From Ignavibacteria bacterium (GTDB taxonomy: Bacteria > Bacteroidota > Ignavibacteria > Kapaibacteriales > UBA4661): 64,000 nt of DNA. Made by a program: the position numbers and the translations under genes. Positions within the stretch are counted from its first letter, which is position 1; every line of letters begins with the position of its first letter. The DNA is taken from contig JAAFIV010000005.1 of NCBI GenBank assembly GCA_013298775.1, forward strand, positions 124,001-188,000, written 5' to 3'. The notes beneath the pieces are model-generated. The model ran no database searches. It saw only the letters and a list, made by a program, of their open reading frames with translations, and had not been told where the DNA came from. Positions 1 through 9,352 of the stretch are shown piece by piece.

Positions 1-2
1 CA

Positions 3-740
3 CGCTTTTTGCGCGAAAAAACCTTGTCGAATTTCAACATCAAAAACAAAGAAATTGATGTTATTCCGAACTTCATTGATACGAACTTTTACAAGCGTTG
101 CGTGGATTGCGACGTGCGCAAGCAATACGCTCCCAACGGCGAGAAAATCTTGATGCACGTCTCGAATTTCCGCCCCGTCAAGCGCGTAACCGATACAGTG
201 CGCGTGCTGCATGAAGTCTTGAAAAGCGTTCCGGCGAAGCTCATTTTGGTGGGCGACGGTCCTGAACGTTCCGACGCGGAACGCCTCAGCCGCGAACTAG
301 GAATTGCCGAACATGTGCGCTTTTTGGGTAAACAAACGGGCTTGCCGCAAATCCTCTCGGCGGCAGATGTTTTCTTGCTTCCCAGCCAATCAGAGAGTTT
401 TGGCTTAGCGGCACTGGAAGCGATGAGCTGCCACGTACCAGTGGTAGCAACAAGCGCGGGCGGGATTCCCGAAGTCGTTGCACACGGCGAAACGGGCTAC
501 GTTGCTGAGGTTGGCGATACCGAGCGCATGGCAAAATATACCGTCGAACTGCTCACCAACGAGAAAAAACACACCCGCTTTGCTAATGCCTCTCGCAAAC
601 GTGCGGTGGAAGAATTTGAAACGAAATTGCTTTTGCCTGATTACGAAAAACTCTACGAACGCGTCCTCGCAGCACCGCCAACTGCACAAGAAACAAACGG
701 CACGGCGTATAGCAATGGTGCGCTTTCGTATGTGATTTAG
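3..740 (+). CDS. bshA: BshA-like glycosyltransferase (bacillithiol biosynthesis), 5' truncated by window edge
   Basis: The frame is open from the first complete codon, so only the C-terminal 245 residues are present. The segment starts just before V-I-P-N-F-I-D, the linker into the second Rossmann domain of GT-B group 4 enzymes. It then shows N-F-R-P-V-K-R, L-V-G-D-G-P-E-R and the nucleotide-sugar site P-S-Q-S-E-S-F-G-L-A-A-L-E-A-M. These match N-acetyl-alpha-D-glucosaminyl L-malate synthase, the cytosolic enzyme joining UDP-GlcNAc to L-malate as the first step of bacillithiol synthesis. The assignment to BshA rather than another GT4 rests on the V-S-N-F-R-P-V-K-R-V stretch and overall similarity. 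The last ~20 residues are low-complexity and family-atypical. The gene is followed by repeat-rich DNA, and no operon partner is visible here. Confidence 0.82.
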   Translation, partial: RFLREKTLSNFNIKNKEIDVIPNFIDTNFYKRCVDCDVRKQYAPNGEKILMHVSNFRPVKRVTDTVRVLHEVLKSVPAKLILVGDGPERSDAERLSRELGIAEHVRFLGKQTGLPQILSAADVFLLPSQSESFGLAALEAMSCHVPVVATSAGGIPEVVAHGETGYVAEVGDTERMAKYTVELLTNEKKHTRFANASRKRAVEEFETKLLLPDYEKLYERVLAAPPTAQETNGTAYSNGALSYVI

Positions 741-760
741 CAGAATTGTAGTTCGTGAAT

Positions 761-892
761 AAGGTTGTGGACATAATTATGTTCAATTGGGCAGACAAGA
801 GTGTCTGCTTGTGCCGAAGCCAGTTTTTATGCGGTAGCGCGTAACACTCTTGTCTGCGCCACGAGATGCCAAATTATTGTGTCCACAACCTT
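761..892. repeat. Inverted-repeat element with GTTGTGGACA arms and inner CAGACA/TGTCTG palindromes
   Basis: The outer arms AAGGTTGTGGACATAAT (761-777) and its complement at 873-892 are near perfect, with a small insertion in the right arm. Inside, GCAGACAAGAGTGTCTGC (791-808) is itself palindromic and is answered by its complement at 843-860. The inner core is related to the elements at 5044, 33843 and 46788. Confidence 0.7.
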
Positions 893-900
893 AGTTCTTA

Positions 901-1044
901 ACTCACCTTACGCACACCCTCGCGCTGCCCTCACCCCTCGCTGCGCGAGACCCTCTCCCAGAGGGCGAGGGTTGATGGAGACCAGCTCTGAAGCCCTCTC
1001 CCTCTGGGAGAGGGTTGGGTGAGGGGCTTGTGCGTAAGGTGAGT
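901..1044. repeat. CTCTCCC/GGGAGAG palindromic element, copy 1
   Basis: The outer 15-bp arms ACTCACCTTACGCAC (901-915) and their perfect complement (1030-1044) enclose several GAGGG/CCCTC inverted motifs, including CCCTCTCCC at 951-959 and GGGAGAGGG at 1006-1014. A related element lies at 49090-49217. When translated, this family gives the spurious peptide Q-P-S-P-R-G-R-G-L. Confidence 0.75.
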
Positions 1045-1082
1045 TCTTAAATACACTTCTTGAATGCAAGGTCTGCGTCTTC

Positions 1083-2426
1083 TCAATACGGCAATAAACG
1101 TTGTGCCGGAAGGCTGCCCACCTTGATTAAACCTAGCTGCTCGGTCATTGCAAAGACAAGATTGTTTTGCACATCCACGCCTGGAATCAAGCAAAGAAGC
1201 GGGGCATCGCTGAGGGAAATGACCTGTTGAAATACACCGTCTTTCCGCATGATATACACACCGACGGCATCGCCTTTGGTACCAACAAAGGCGATATTTT
1301 CTTCACCAATCATAGGCGCACCAATGACGGCGAGGTCGTAACTAAGCCGCCACAATTCCTTACCGCTCTGGTCGAAACCGTAGAGAAGAGTAAGCGGCTC
1401 GCCAACTCCGACACGGTATCCTGCTACCACTATCAAAGGCTCATTACTACTTGCTTGCGAGCCAATGCTCATACCTTGCGGCGCGAAAGTAAGGGGTTTT
1501 TCCCAAAGCGTTTTTCCTGTTTGCGCATCTAAAGCAAGAAGAATGTCCGTGCGTTCGCCGTTGCGTTCACGTATGCCCGCAAGCAGTACGATTCCTGCGC
1601 CAGAAGCTCCTCCACTGGAAACTCCACCGCCGAGAACAGGTGATTTTGTAATGCGCGTTTCGGCAAGCTGCACCGCCCAGCGCACGCTCCCATTTGGTGC
1701 GAGCGAGAGAACCGAATCGCTTTTACCGCTTTCATTGTGCGATAATCCCATAACAATATTTTCCTGCTCATCAGCAGCAATGGTGCGGGTTGGGGCTAAT
1801 GTGTACTCTTTGCGCCATTCTGTTTTGCCGTCCGCATCTAGTTTTATGAGTGTTCCATTTGTACCATTCGCGCTGAAGGCAGTAATGATGCCGTTTTTCA
1901 GCAACAGAAGGTCAGAAAAGAAGGACTGTGCGCTTGGTGTGAATAATGCTTGTTTTGAGCGGCGTTTGCCTGTTTTATCGAAGCTATACAGTGCGCCATC
2001 ATTGGCGAGAAGGTAAAAATTGTCGTTTACATCTGCGCAGGGGAAAGAGGCGGCAACCGCACGTTTGCCGCTTGGTAGCTCGTCCAACGGCGATTTCCAC
2101 TCTAGTTTGTTATTCGCATAGCGGAGTGCGTAGCCGTCGGTGCTGGCAAGGTAATTGTGATTGAAGGTAATCGGTATCGGCGGCGTAGCTGCGCCGTTTG
2201 GAAGGGCTTCACCGTTGTTTTTCTTTGCGGCATCTTTTGGCACATCGGTAATTATCATTGTTGAAAATGAGCCAGAAAGCTCATAATTGCTTGCTCGTGA
2301 AGCACCGCCATAGAAATTGTAATTTTCAAGCGGCTTTTGCTTGGCACAACTCTCCAACAATACGCTGCTCAAAAAAAGGCTTCCTACGAGAAGGAATATC
2401 CTGTAAATATTGGTTGTTATGTGCAT
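1083..2426 (-). CDS. Lipoprotein with PQQ-like beta-propeller
   Basis: The product is 447 residues from the ATG that directly precedes a signal peptide. The hydrophobic core (residues 9-24) ends in a lipobox L-E-S-C, with Cys27 as the predicted lipidation site. The mature part repeats the PQQ-propeller strand pattern G-K-x-x-W (for example G-K-T-L-W-E-K-P-L, G-K-E-L-W-R-L-S, G-K-T-E-W-R-K-E). A propeller of about seven blades on the periplasmic face of the inner or outer membrane is therefore likely. BamB has a similar fold, but the surrounding genes do not support a BAM role, so the function is open. A longer start 27 bases upstream adds nothing recognisable. Confidence 0.75.
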   Translation of the reverse strand: MHITTNIYRIFLLVGSLFLSSVLLESCAKQKPLENYNFYGGASRASNYELSGSFSTMIITDVPKDAAKKNNGEALPNGAATPPIPITFNHNYLASTDGYALRYANNKLEWKSPLDELPSGKRAVAASFPCADVNDNFYLLANDGALYSFDKTGKRRSKQALFTPSAQSFFSDLLLLKNGIITAFSANGTNGTLIKLDADGKTEWRKEYTLAPTRTIAADEQENIVMGLSHNESGKSDSVLSLAPNGSVRWAVQLAETRITKSPVLGGGVSSGGASGAGIVLLAGIRERNGERTDILLALDAQTGKTLWEKPLTFAPQGMSIGSQASSNEPLIVVAGYRVGVGEPLTLLYGFDQSGKELWRLSYDLAVIGAPMIGEENIAFVGTKGDAVGVYIMRKDGVFQQVISLSDAPLLCLIPGVDVQNNLVFAMTEQLGLIKVGSLPAQRLLPY

Positions 2427-2808
2427 GCAACAAGAATGAAAAAACAGCATCATGGTAAAAAAGGAAAAGACATTGAGAAAAGATGTGTCCGCGTAGTTGA
2501 TGATTACTCTGATGATTCCTACGACTATTCCTATGATTATTCCTACGCGAAAAGGGAACTTTGTTCGTCTTTATCTGTGTTTTCACAGACAATACGAATT
2601 GTTTGAATACCAGTTGTTCTTTGGCAATCTACGAAGAGATGCACAGAGACACCAAATTTCTTCTTTTGGATGATGACGTTTTGCTCACGTGGTCTTGCTT
2701 TTGGCACTCCAAAGCACCATGACGAAAACCTGTGATTCTGAAAATTTCATCGTAAAAAGTCCGAAATTTTTCGTAATATCATTTTTTACCACCAATTTTG
2801 AGAGTATT
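2427..2808. other. Divergent intergenic region with a short Tyr/Asp-coding-like microrepeat
   Basis: This lies between the divergently read lipoprotein and the 139-residue protein and should contain promoters for both. At about 2497-2552 there is a degenerate 9-12 base microrepeat built on GATTCCTACGACTATTCCTA. I see no exact TAnnTTTG element and no hairpin. Reading frames through it look like chance. Confidence 0.4.
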
Positions 2809-3228
2809 ATGGCATTAGATATAGCCTCGCTTCAAGCAGAACTGACTGGGGATGAGCTACAACAATACTGGGCTTCGTGCCTTGATGAATACAAAGAAGC
2901 AACTCTCGAAGAGCGTGCAAAACTTCTCTCGTGGGTACACAACCTCCGCGATGGATTTCTCTCCCATGCTGCTGATATTGACGATGAAGAAGAATTACTC
3001 GTTTCAGTCGCGCTTAGTTATATCGAGCTGAAGAGCAAATGGCAAATGCTGAATACGCAGGTGAATTACCAAGTTTTTCGCACCGGCGAAGCAAAGCCAG
3101 AACTGATGTTCAAATCGTCCCTTCTCAGCGTCATTGTTGATACCATTGGTAAATTTCTAACGACTGAGGACATTACCAAAATTCAAGAATTTTTGCTCAA
3201 TCCTACCGCCGAGCCACTCCGATTCTAG
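2809..3228 (+). CDS. Hypothetical small acidic protein
   Basis: The product is 139 residues from the ATG at 2809. An upstream start would add 40 residues of poor composition with no family resemblance. It is predicted mostly alpha-helical, acidic in the middle (D-I-D-D-E-E-E-L-L at about residues 60-68), and has no signal peptide or membrane segment, so it is probably cytosolic. I do not recognise the family. The C-terminal part I-T-K-I-Q-E-F-L-L-N-P-T looks like a regular helix-turn. It lies 47 bases upstream of the processing-protease gene in the same direction and may be co-transcribed. A 15-base tandem duplication (3218-3247) covers its stop codon. Confidence 0.65.
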   Translation: MALDIASLQAELTGDELQQYWASCLDEYKEATLEERAKLLSWVHNLRDGFLSHAADIDDEEELLVSVALSYIELKSKWQMLNTQVNYQVFRTGEAKPELMFKSSLLSVIVDTIGKFLTTEDITKIQEFLLNPTAEPLRF

Positions 3229-3247
3229 TTAATCCGATTCTAGTCAA
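3218..3247. repeat. 15-bp tandem duplication over a stop codon
   Basis: TCCGATTCTAGTTAA (3218-3232) is followed directly by TCCGATTCTAGTCAA (3233-3247), differing at one base. The first copy contains the TAG stop of the upstream gene, so the duplication leaves the protein unchanged. Confidence 0.7.
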
Positions 3248-3275
3248 TCAATACGCTTCAACAATACTTTGTGCA

Positions 3276-5018
3276 ATGAGTTTTTTATCACGTTCTGGTT
3301 TGCGCACTTCTCTTCGTGTGCTGAGTGTTGCTGGTGTGGGAATTCTACTCGCGGCAAGCGCATTCGGATTTCGCGCCATTAGTGATAATGCGATGTACAT
3401 TAAAATTTCTAAGTCATTAGGAATTTTCGGGGAGTTTTTTCGCCAAGTTTCCAACGAATATGTGGATGAAATTGACCCATTGGAATTCGTTGAAGCGGGC
3501 ATTGAGGGCATGGTGAAACATCTCGACCCCTACACAACCTATATCAGCGATGAAGATAGCGAAGAAGTAGATATCATCACAACGGGCGTGTATGGCGGAC
3601 TTGGCATTACAACTGCGCTCATTGATAGCAACGTAACGATTGTCGGGATTACCGAAGGGTGCGCGGCAGAAAAAGCTGGTCTGCGCGTGGGAGACAAAAT
3701 CTATTCTCTTGATTCAACTGTTGTTCTTTTTGCAACGACAAACGACCTTCGCAAGCATACACGCGGAAAGCCCGGAACGACAGTCCCTGTGAGGATTCTC
3801 CGAAGCGGTGTGCGTGATACCTTATCGTTTTTGCTCATTCGCCAAGAAGTTACGCTGAAAAATGTAACGTATAGCGGCTTGCTTCCTGCCACACAGGAAA
3901 TAAGCACGGGAGATGCGGCGACGAAAAAAAGTGGTGTTATTGGGTACATTCGCTTGGAACGCTTCACGACTGGCGCAGCAAATGAAGTCCGCGAGGCATT
4001 GGAACAGCTTCGCAAACAAGCGGGAACGGAAAAGAGGGAATTGCAAGGCTGGGTACTCGATCTGCGTGAGAATCCAGGAGGGCTGCTGGATGCGGCGGTT
4101 GGTATTTGCGAATTGTTTGTTCCGTCGGGAACGCTGATTGTCGCAACGCGTGGGCGGAGCAGCGATAGTGAACGCCGCTACATTTCACGCCGTCCACCGC
4201 TCGAACCCACATTGCCACTTGCTGTACTCATTAGCGAAAACACCGCCAGCGCGAGCGAAATCGTTGCGGGGGCATTGCAAGACCTTGACCGCGCCGTGAT
4301 TATTGGAGAGCGTTCCTTTGGGAAAGGGCTTGTCCAGACAATTTCCGCGCTTCCTTACGATGCCACCTTAAAAATGACCACCGCAAAATACTACACGCCT
4401 TCCGGACGCTGCATTCAAAAAATTGACTATAATCAACGCCGGCATGGTATCGTGAAGTCGCAATTGGACACAAGCAAAACGTTTCGGACAAGCACTGGAC
4501 GTATTGTTCGCGACGCAAGCGGTATTCTCCCCGACACCGTTGTTGCTTTGCAAGTGCAGTCGGACATTATCGAAGAATTGTTTCGCAAAAATGTTCTTTT
4601 TCAATTTGCCAACGAATTTTCTGGCATCCGCGCTACACTTCCCGATAATTTCAGCGTTGATAAACGCACTGTGGAACAGTTTTATGCGTTTGCCAAGCGA
4701 AGTAAATTTGTCTATGAAAGTCCAGCATATCGAAAACTCTTGGAGATTGAGCGTTTACAACAGATTCAGCCGCTTAGTTCTGCCGTCGCAGCACACATAG
4801 CATCGGCAAAACAACAACTCGCCAAAGAACAGACGCAAGAACTCGAAAAACAGCGCGAAACCGTTACGGACGCGCTCTACGAAGAAATTTTAGAACGTTT
4901 TTACTCACGAAGCACTGTTATCGGAAAAACCTTGAACAACGATGGCGACCTTCAAACCGCCCGCTCACTCTTGGTGAATCCGAAACGCTACAAGGCTTTG
5001 CTACGGCAAGTACAATAA
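3276..5018 (+). CDS. C-terminal processing peptidase, S41 family (CtpA/Prc type) with PDZ domain
   Basis: The product is a 580-residue periplasmic serine protease. Residues 11-33 form a signal peptide or membrane anchor. A helical region with L-D-P-Y-T-T-Y-I follows (about residues 80-90), then a PDZ domain (about 105-190: G-L-G-I-T, G-L-R-V-G-D-K-I). The S41 catalytic domain (about 225-375) contains D-L-R-E-N-P-G-G-L-L and E-N-T-A-S-A-S-E-I-V-A-G-A-L-Q-D. The Ser/Lys dyad is most likely Ser325 and Lys350 (G-E-R-S-F-G-K-G), spaced 25 residues as in characterised CTPs. The C-terminal about 200 residues are helical and less conserved. The family trims or degrades periplasmic proteins by recognising non-polar C-termini in the PDZ domain. 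Confidence 0.93.
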   Translation: MSFLSRSGLRTSLRVLSVAGVGILLAASAFGFRAISDNAMYIKISKSLGIFGEFFRQVSNEYVDEIDPLEFVEAGIEGMVKHLDPYTTYISDEDSEEVDIITTGVYGGLGITTALIDSNVTIVGITEGCAAEKAGLRVGDKIYSLDSTVVLFATTNDLRKHTRGKPGTTVPVRILRSGVRDTLSFLLIRQEVTLKNVTYSGLLPATQEISTGDAATKKSGVIGYIRLERFTTGAANEVREALEQLRKQAGTEKRELQGWVLDLRENPGGLLDAAVGICELFVPSGTLIVATRGRSSDSERRYISRRPPLEPTLPLAVLISENTASASEIVAGALQDLDRAVIIGERSFGKGLVQTISALPYDATLKMTTAKYYTPSGRCIQKIDYNQRRHGIVKSQLDTSKTFRTSTGRIVRDASGILPDTVVALQVQSDIIEELFRKNVLFQFANEFSGIRATLPDNFSVDKRTVEQFYAFAKRSKFVYESPAYRKLLEIERLQQIQPLSSAVAAHIASAKQQLAKEQTQELEKQRETVTDALYEEILERFYSRSTVIGKTLNNDGDLQTARSLLVNPKRYKALLRQVQ

Positions 5019-5043
5019 TTTTAACAAATATTTTGCGCGTTTT

Positions 5044-5126
5044 GTGGCACAGACAAGAGTGTCGGCACTACCTCATCAATACTTCATCAATACTGGCTTC
5101 GGTAGCACAGACAATCCTTGTCTGTG
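5044..5126. repeat. CAGACA/TGTCTG palindromic element, copy at the protease-nuclease junction
   Basis: TGGCACAGACAAGAGTGTC (5045-5063) and TAGCACAGACAATCCTTGTCTGTG-like DNA (5103-5126) flank a short tandem CATCAATACTT duplication (5074-5095). It shares its core with elements at 33843 and 46788 and lies between a stop codon and the next real start. Confidence 0.65.
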
Positions 5127-5185
5127 TATTTCACAACAATCTTCCATTACCTTTTGGACACAAGCGTAGAGAACACGGTACACAC

Positions 5186-6571
5186 ATGAAACTTGAATTA
5201 CAAATGCTGGGAGGCGCAGAAGAAATCGGTGCAAATTCCTGCTATCTAAACATTGGCGGACATGGGGTTGTGATAGATGCTGGCTTGCATCCACGCCGCC
5301 GCGATAAGTTTGCTTTACCCGATTACGACCTTTTAAGCGAGAAGCGCGTTGATACCTTCTTGCTTACGCATGCGCACACCGACCACGTTGGCGGCTTACC
5401 GTATTTTATGAAACGCCAGCCTCATGCTCGCATGATTACAACACGCCCTACGCGAGAACTTATCGAAGTGATGCTGCGCAATACTATTAAACTTCTTACG
5501 CTGGATTCTACCGAAGGTTTGCCTGAAAACCCGCTTGAATTCTACGATTACAAGCTCTTGAATAAATTCGGAACGCTCTTTGAAGGCTTTTTGTACGAGG
5601 AGGAAATCGTTCTCAGCGAAGACCAATACTACAATGGCAATCACGCTCAACACGGCGTAACAATGAGCTTCCACGATGCCGCGCATATTATCGGCTCGGC
5701 GGCGGCACGTTTCAGCGTGAATGGCGCGACAATCCTTCATAGTGGCGATGTGCAGTTTACCAAACAATCACTCTTGCCTGGAGCATCCCTGCCCCAAGAA
5801 CCGCTTGACTGCTTGATTTTGGAATGCACCAACGGCGCGGATGAAAATCCTGTTCCCTATGCAGAAGAAAAACAACGCCTTGCAGATTTTATCAATCGCA
5901 TAACCAATCAAAACGGCTCGGTACTGCTTCCTACCTTCGCACTCGGCAAAACCCAAGAAGTGCTGAAAGTCGTTTCCAATTTGATGAATTCTGGAAAAAT
6001 CCCGCGTTTGCCGATTTATACTGGCGGCATGAGTAAACGTATCGGAAAGATTTACGACCGCTATGCACACAGCGTTCCTCGCGTCGAACCTGGCTTTGCG
6101 TTGTCGGGAATTCCGCAGGTAAGCGTGATATATGAGAAAATGCTCACCGAAAAATTCTTCCACGAGCCTGGCATTGTCATCATTTCTAGTGGAATGTTGA
6201 ATGTTGGGAGTCCTTCGTATTCACTCGCGCAACGGTGGATGGAAATGGAGCATTTTGGCATTGGCATCATGGGCTACCAAGACCCGTCCACACCTGGTTA
6301 TCACTTGCTTCAATCAACAAAAGGCGAAGAATTTATCATGGCGGAGAAAGTAACGACGAGGGTTTGCGACGTAGAACGTTTCCGCTTCAGCGCACACGCT
6401 TCGCGGGCAAATTTGCTGGAATACGTGGATGCCGTCAAGCCCAAGCACCTCTTCCTCGTGCATGGCGACGCGACAGCGGCAGAGTCCGTTGCCGCAGCGG
6501 TAAAGTCGAGTTTGCCCGAAACGAAAGTCTGCATCCCGCGTTTGGGTGTTTCATATGAGATTGATTTGTAG
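5186..6571 (+). CDS. Metallo-beta-lactamase/beta-CASP RNase (CPSF/Ysh1-like)
   Basis: The product is 461 residues from the ATG at 5186. An in-frame upstream extension would translate the repeat at 5044-5126 and is rejected. The N-terminal metallo-beta-lactamase fold carries H62-A-H64-T-D66-H67, the di-zinc signature, followed by H-D-A-A-H-I-I-G-S-A and H-S-G-D-V. The beta-CASP insertion shows L-P-T-F-A-L-G-K-T-Q-E-V and I-S-S-G-M-L. The C-terminal lobe has R-F-S-A-H-A-S-R and F-L-V-H-G-D, the extra beta-CASP histidines. These proteins are endo- or exonucleases acting on RNA in the cytosol. It resembles the archaeal/bacterial CPSF-like group more than RNase J, lacking the C-terminal RNase J extension. 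It converges on the interrupted S41 gene downstream. Confidence 0.88.
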   Translation: MKLELQMLGGAEEIGANSCYLNIGGHGVVIDAGLHPRRRDKFALPDYDLLSEKRVDTFLLTHAHTDHVGGLPYFMKRQPHARMITTRPTRELIEVMLRNTIKLLTLDSTEGLPENPLEFYDYKLLNKFGTLFEGFLYEEEIVLSEDQYYNGNHAQHGVTMSFHDAAHIIGSAAARFSVNGATILHSGDVQFTKQSLLPGASLPQEPLDCLILECTNGADENPVPYAEEKQRLADFINRITNQNGSVLLPTFALGKTQEVLKVVSNLMNSGKIPRLPIYTGGMSKRIGKIYDRYAHSVPRVEPGFALSGIPQVSVIYEKMLTEKFFHEPGIVIISSGMLNVGSPSYSLAQRWMEMEHFGIGIMGYQDPSTPGYHLLQSTKGEEFIMAEKVTTRVCDVERFRFSAHASRANLLEYVDAVKPKHLFLVHGDATAAESVAAAVKSSLPETKVCIPRLGVSYEIDL

Positions 6572-6587
6572 GCTTTTTTTTGCCTAC
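6568..6587. terminator. Short inverted repeat with T-run in the loop
   Basis: GTAGGC (6568-6573) and GCCTAC (6582-6587) flank eight thymines. The repeat overlaps the nuclease stop codon and lies between two convergent genes. The T-run is in the loop rather than after the stem, so it is an unusual and weak terminator candidate. Confidence 0.3.
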
Positions 6588-6600
6588 GCCGCGTGTACGT

Positions 6601-8970
6601 TTATTTGATAAGATTCAACGCTGCTTCCACAACTTCGTCACGCCCCTCGCGTACACCCTTCAGCGTCCGCACTGCTGGAAGGTTCGGTTTTATGCCGACA
6701 AGATGATGCTGCGAGCCATCATGCTTCGTAACTTTCATGCCCGTCCATGTGATTACGCCGCTTCCGACAAGCGGAAACATGATGATATTCCCATTCGCAC
6801 CAGCACTTGCGCCGCCGATAATTTCACCAAGACGGTATTCCTCGACAATGTTCAAAATAGATTCTCCCTGACTATACGTCCCATTCCCAGCCAAAAACAC
6901 AACCTTTCCTTTGATGCGCGGCTTTTTCGGAACAAGCTGCCAGCGACCATTGGTGTCGGAGCCTTGCACACGCTCTTGGTCAGGATACACGATGTGCGGA
7001 ATGTTCCAGCGCATGGACTGGAGAGGAGCATCGGTCAGGTATTCGAGGATTTTCCCGTTATCATTCGGATAGCCGCGAAGGTCGAAAATGACTCCTTTCG
7101 CCAACGACAAATCCGCTATTTTCTCCTCAATATCTGCAACGGAAACCTGCGCCATATCAACATACCAGACCGCGTCTGCTGGCGAAGAACCCGATAATTG
7201 TTGCATTCTGGGATGTTCAAACGGAAAAGAGCGTACACGCCCACACCGCACCGTTGTTGAGATAACTTGCCCATTTCGTTCAAGAGTAATTGCAGCTTCC
7301 GTATTTTTGAATAATAGGAGATTTTCCGCCGCTTTGTGCTGCTTCCACTGTACAGTACCTGAAACAAGCGCGATTTCTTCCTGCATTCGCCGTCCTGTAT
7401 CAATGCTATCAATACTCAACAAAATATCGCCGCGCTGCAAGACCGAATCCTTCGACGCAAGGATTATCGGCTTTCCCTCAATGTTTCCAACAACGCATGG
7501 AAGCATCTGATAGCGATAGTTCGGAACATACTGGGCGTGTCCGTCTTACAACGCCTCCAGCATTCGGCGCATAACAACGGAAAACTCCTTTGTGGAGGAG
7601 CTTCGCAGCGTCGCTTGGAGTGTTGTTGTCAACACGGAATCCCAATTTACCCGCACAACATCGAAGTACGGATAAAAATGTTTGAGCGCATTCCACGCCA
7701 TAATACTTTCTGCAAGGCGCACAGATTCTTGCTCCAAAGCATCTCTGTCTAATTCTATCGGATTGACAGACTTGTACAATAATTGCTCAAAAGCAGCGCG
7801 ACTTTCTGGCGTAGAACCAAGCGTTGAAGCACTATCCGAATACAATGCAACGGGAAAAGCGCATTGTAAGCCACCTCCGATTTTTTTAACAATCAGCTCA
7901 TCAGTATTTGGTTTTGCGGCAAAAAGCTCTGTAAATGTAGTTTGCTTCTCAGGGGAAATGTATTCAATGAGCGCACAATATTCTCCCTCGTAAGGTGTTT
8001 CTGTACTTGGTGTCACAACATAACCAGCACCGCTGCCATCCCATTCCCTATACCCTTTACGCCCTGTACTCATAACGCTAAACTTCTCAAAACCTCCGTT
8101 AGATATTGGTATAGGCTTCCAGCTTGTTTCACCTATTGCCCTTGTAAAAAGGCGTATATCATCCACCCAAACTTTCCCCTTACCGTGTGCTAAACAACCA
8201 AATGTTATAGTAACTGCATTCGTATCTACCGTACCAACAATAGTGTAGGTGTTCCATGCGGAGGAGGATCGCACTGTTGCATTAGAAAAAAAGCCTCGGA
8301 GACCATCATTCCTATCGACCCGCAGCCACATAGACCCATAATCCTCTTCATTACTCACATCTGCCTTCACGGCAGCAGTAAATTTTATTTCTTTACCCCA
8401 AAGCTGCCGAACGGGATAAACATTTGCCGCGTTTGAAGCGGACTCCTCAATGTAATTTCTGACCCCGCCATAACCAGCATTTCTTTCATTGCTTTTCGTA
8501 CCGCGATTAAGGCGGACACTCTGGTACGGGGTATTATCACCAAAACTATACATTCCTACACCTACGCCCTGATGCTGCCAAGCTACTATTTTCAAGCCTT
8601 TCAGGGCATTTGGCTTCGTTATTGGAATCGGTGTTTCGCCCACCCGCAGAATTTGTAGCGTTGGCGCAATCGGCAAAAAAAGCTCTTTTAATGTTTGTTG
8701 TAGTTCCTCGCTTGTTCGCACTCCCTTTACCTTTTGCGCTCCATACATTGCAAACTTTCCCCAATTCATCCGTGCTGCTTCATCGCTGGGATGGAAATAG
8801 CGCACATAGCCGTAGAGCTTTGTGAACGCACGGAGATTAACCACCTGCTGCTCCAATGCGCTTGGAGGTTGCCTGGTTGCTATTGACGTTGGTACTTTTT
8901 TGCGTTGCGCCAAGGCTTCCGATTCAGCAAATAGACCGAAAGAAATCAAGAGAATGGCTAGGTATTGCAT
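6601..8970 (-). pseudogene. Secreted S41-family peptidase interrupted by a single in-frame TAA
   Basis: One continuous frame of 790 codons runs from the ATG at 8970 (signal peptide M-Q-Y-L-A-I-L-L-I-S-F-G-L-F, ending A-L-A-Q) to the stop at 6601, except for TAA at 7548-7546 (codon 475). The codons on both sides are in the same phase and rejoin a typical family sequence (M-L-E-A-L, stop, D-G-H-A-Q-Y-V-P), where a Lys is expected. One substitution, AAA to TAA, would explain it. The upstream part has an S41 N-terminal region with Y-G-Y-V-R-Y-F-H-P and a carbohydrate-binding-like insert. The downstream part has a PDZ-like region and the peptidase core with D-L-R-G-Y-P-N-D-N-G and N-G-T-Y-S-Q-G-E-S. 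Decay is otherwise absent, so the mutation is recent, a sequencing error, or a read-through site. Confidence 0.8.
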
Positions 8971-9022
8971 AAATGCTGGAAAGGTTAAAAGTTTTCGGAA
9001 AATACACCATTTTGAAGATTTA

Positions 9023-9352
9023 TTACCGCTCAAAAAACAGCACTCCAACCCGCATAACATGGTCTTTCACCGCATTATCAGTCAGCGCGGCAAAGTGCAA
9101 AACATCCACCATATACGGCAACGAACTATCATCGCAATCAGCTTTGATGCGGCGAATGATTGCATCGGAAACGTCAGGATTCATCACAGCGAGGTCTATG
9201 TCGCTGCCGTGCTTAAACGTCCCTTTTGCGCGGCTTCCGAAGATGCAAACCTGCTGCACATCGGGGTAACGGCGCAGTATGTCGTGCAGGGTTGTCATAT
9301 CGCGGTCGGTAAGACCGAAGCGGTTGCGAGTCAGTATTTGTGGGGCATTCAT
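9023..9352 (-). CDS. mntA: MntA-like nucleotidyltransferase antitoxin
   Basis: The product is 109 residues of the minimal nucleotidyltransferase (MNT) fold. The catalytic motif G-S-x10-D-x-D is complete: G39-S40, then D51-I52-D53. A third acidic residue probably lies in P-Y-M-V-D-V-L. In characterised type VII toxin-antitoxin systems this protein inactivates its HEPN partner by adding AMP to a tyrosine. Its start overlaps the stop of the HEPN gene by four bases (9349-9352), the arrangement expected for a translationally coupled pair. It ends 52 bases before the interrupted S41 gene. Assignment as antitoxin is inferred from the pair; stand-alone MNT proteins of other function exist. Confidence 0.85.
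   Translation of the reverse strand: MNAPQILTRNRFGLTDRDMTTLHDILRRYPDVQQVCIFGSRAKGTFKHGSDIDLAVMNPDVSDAIIRRIKADCDDSSLPYMVDVLHFAALTDNAVKDHVMRVGVLFFER

Larger units (their letters stand above)
741..1082. other. Repeat-filled intergenic region
   Basis: There is no credible gene. The stretch is almost wholly made of two different inverted-repeat elements (761-892 and 901-1044) placed back to back between bshA (plus) and the lipoprotein gene (minus), whose 3' ends converge here. The elements may serve as transcription ends for both genes. Confidence 0.6.

Noticed and set aside
2337-2606. Tyr/Asp-rich plus-strand frame over the microrepeat at 2497-2552
   Set aside because: It overlaps the start of the lipoprotein gene in antisense and its composition simply reflects the microrepeat.
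5033-5185. 51-codon N-terminal extension of the beta-CASP nuclease
   Set aside because: It translates the repeat at 5044-5126 and is absent from the family pattern.
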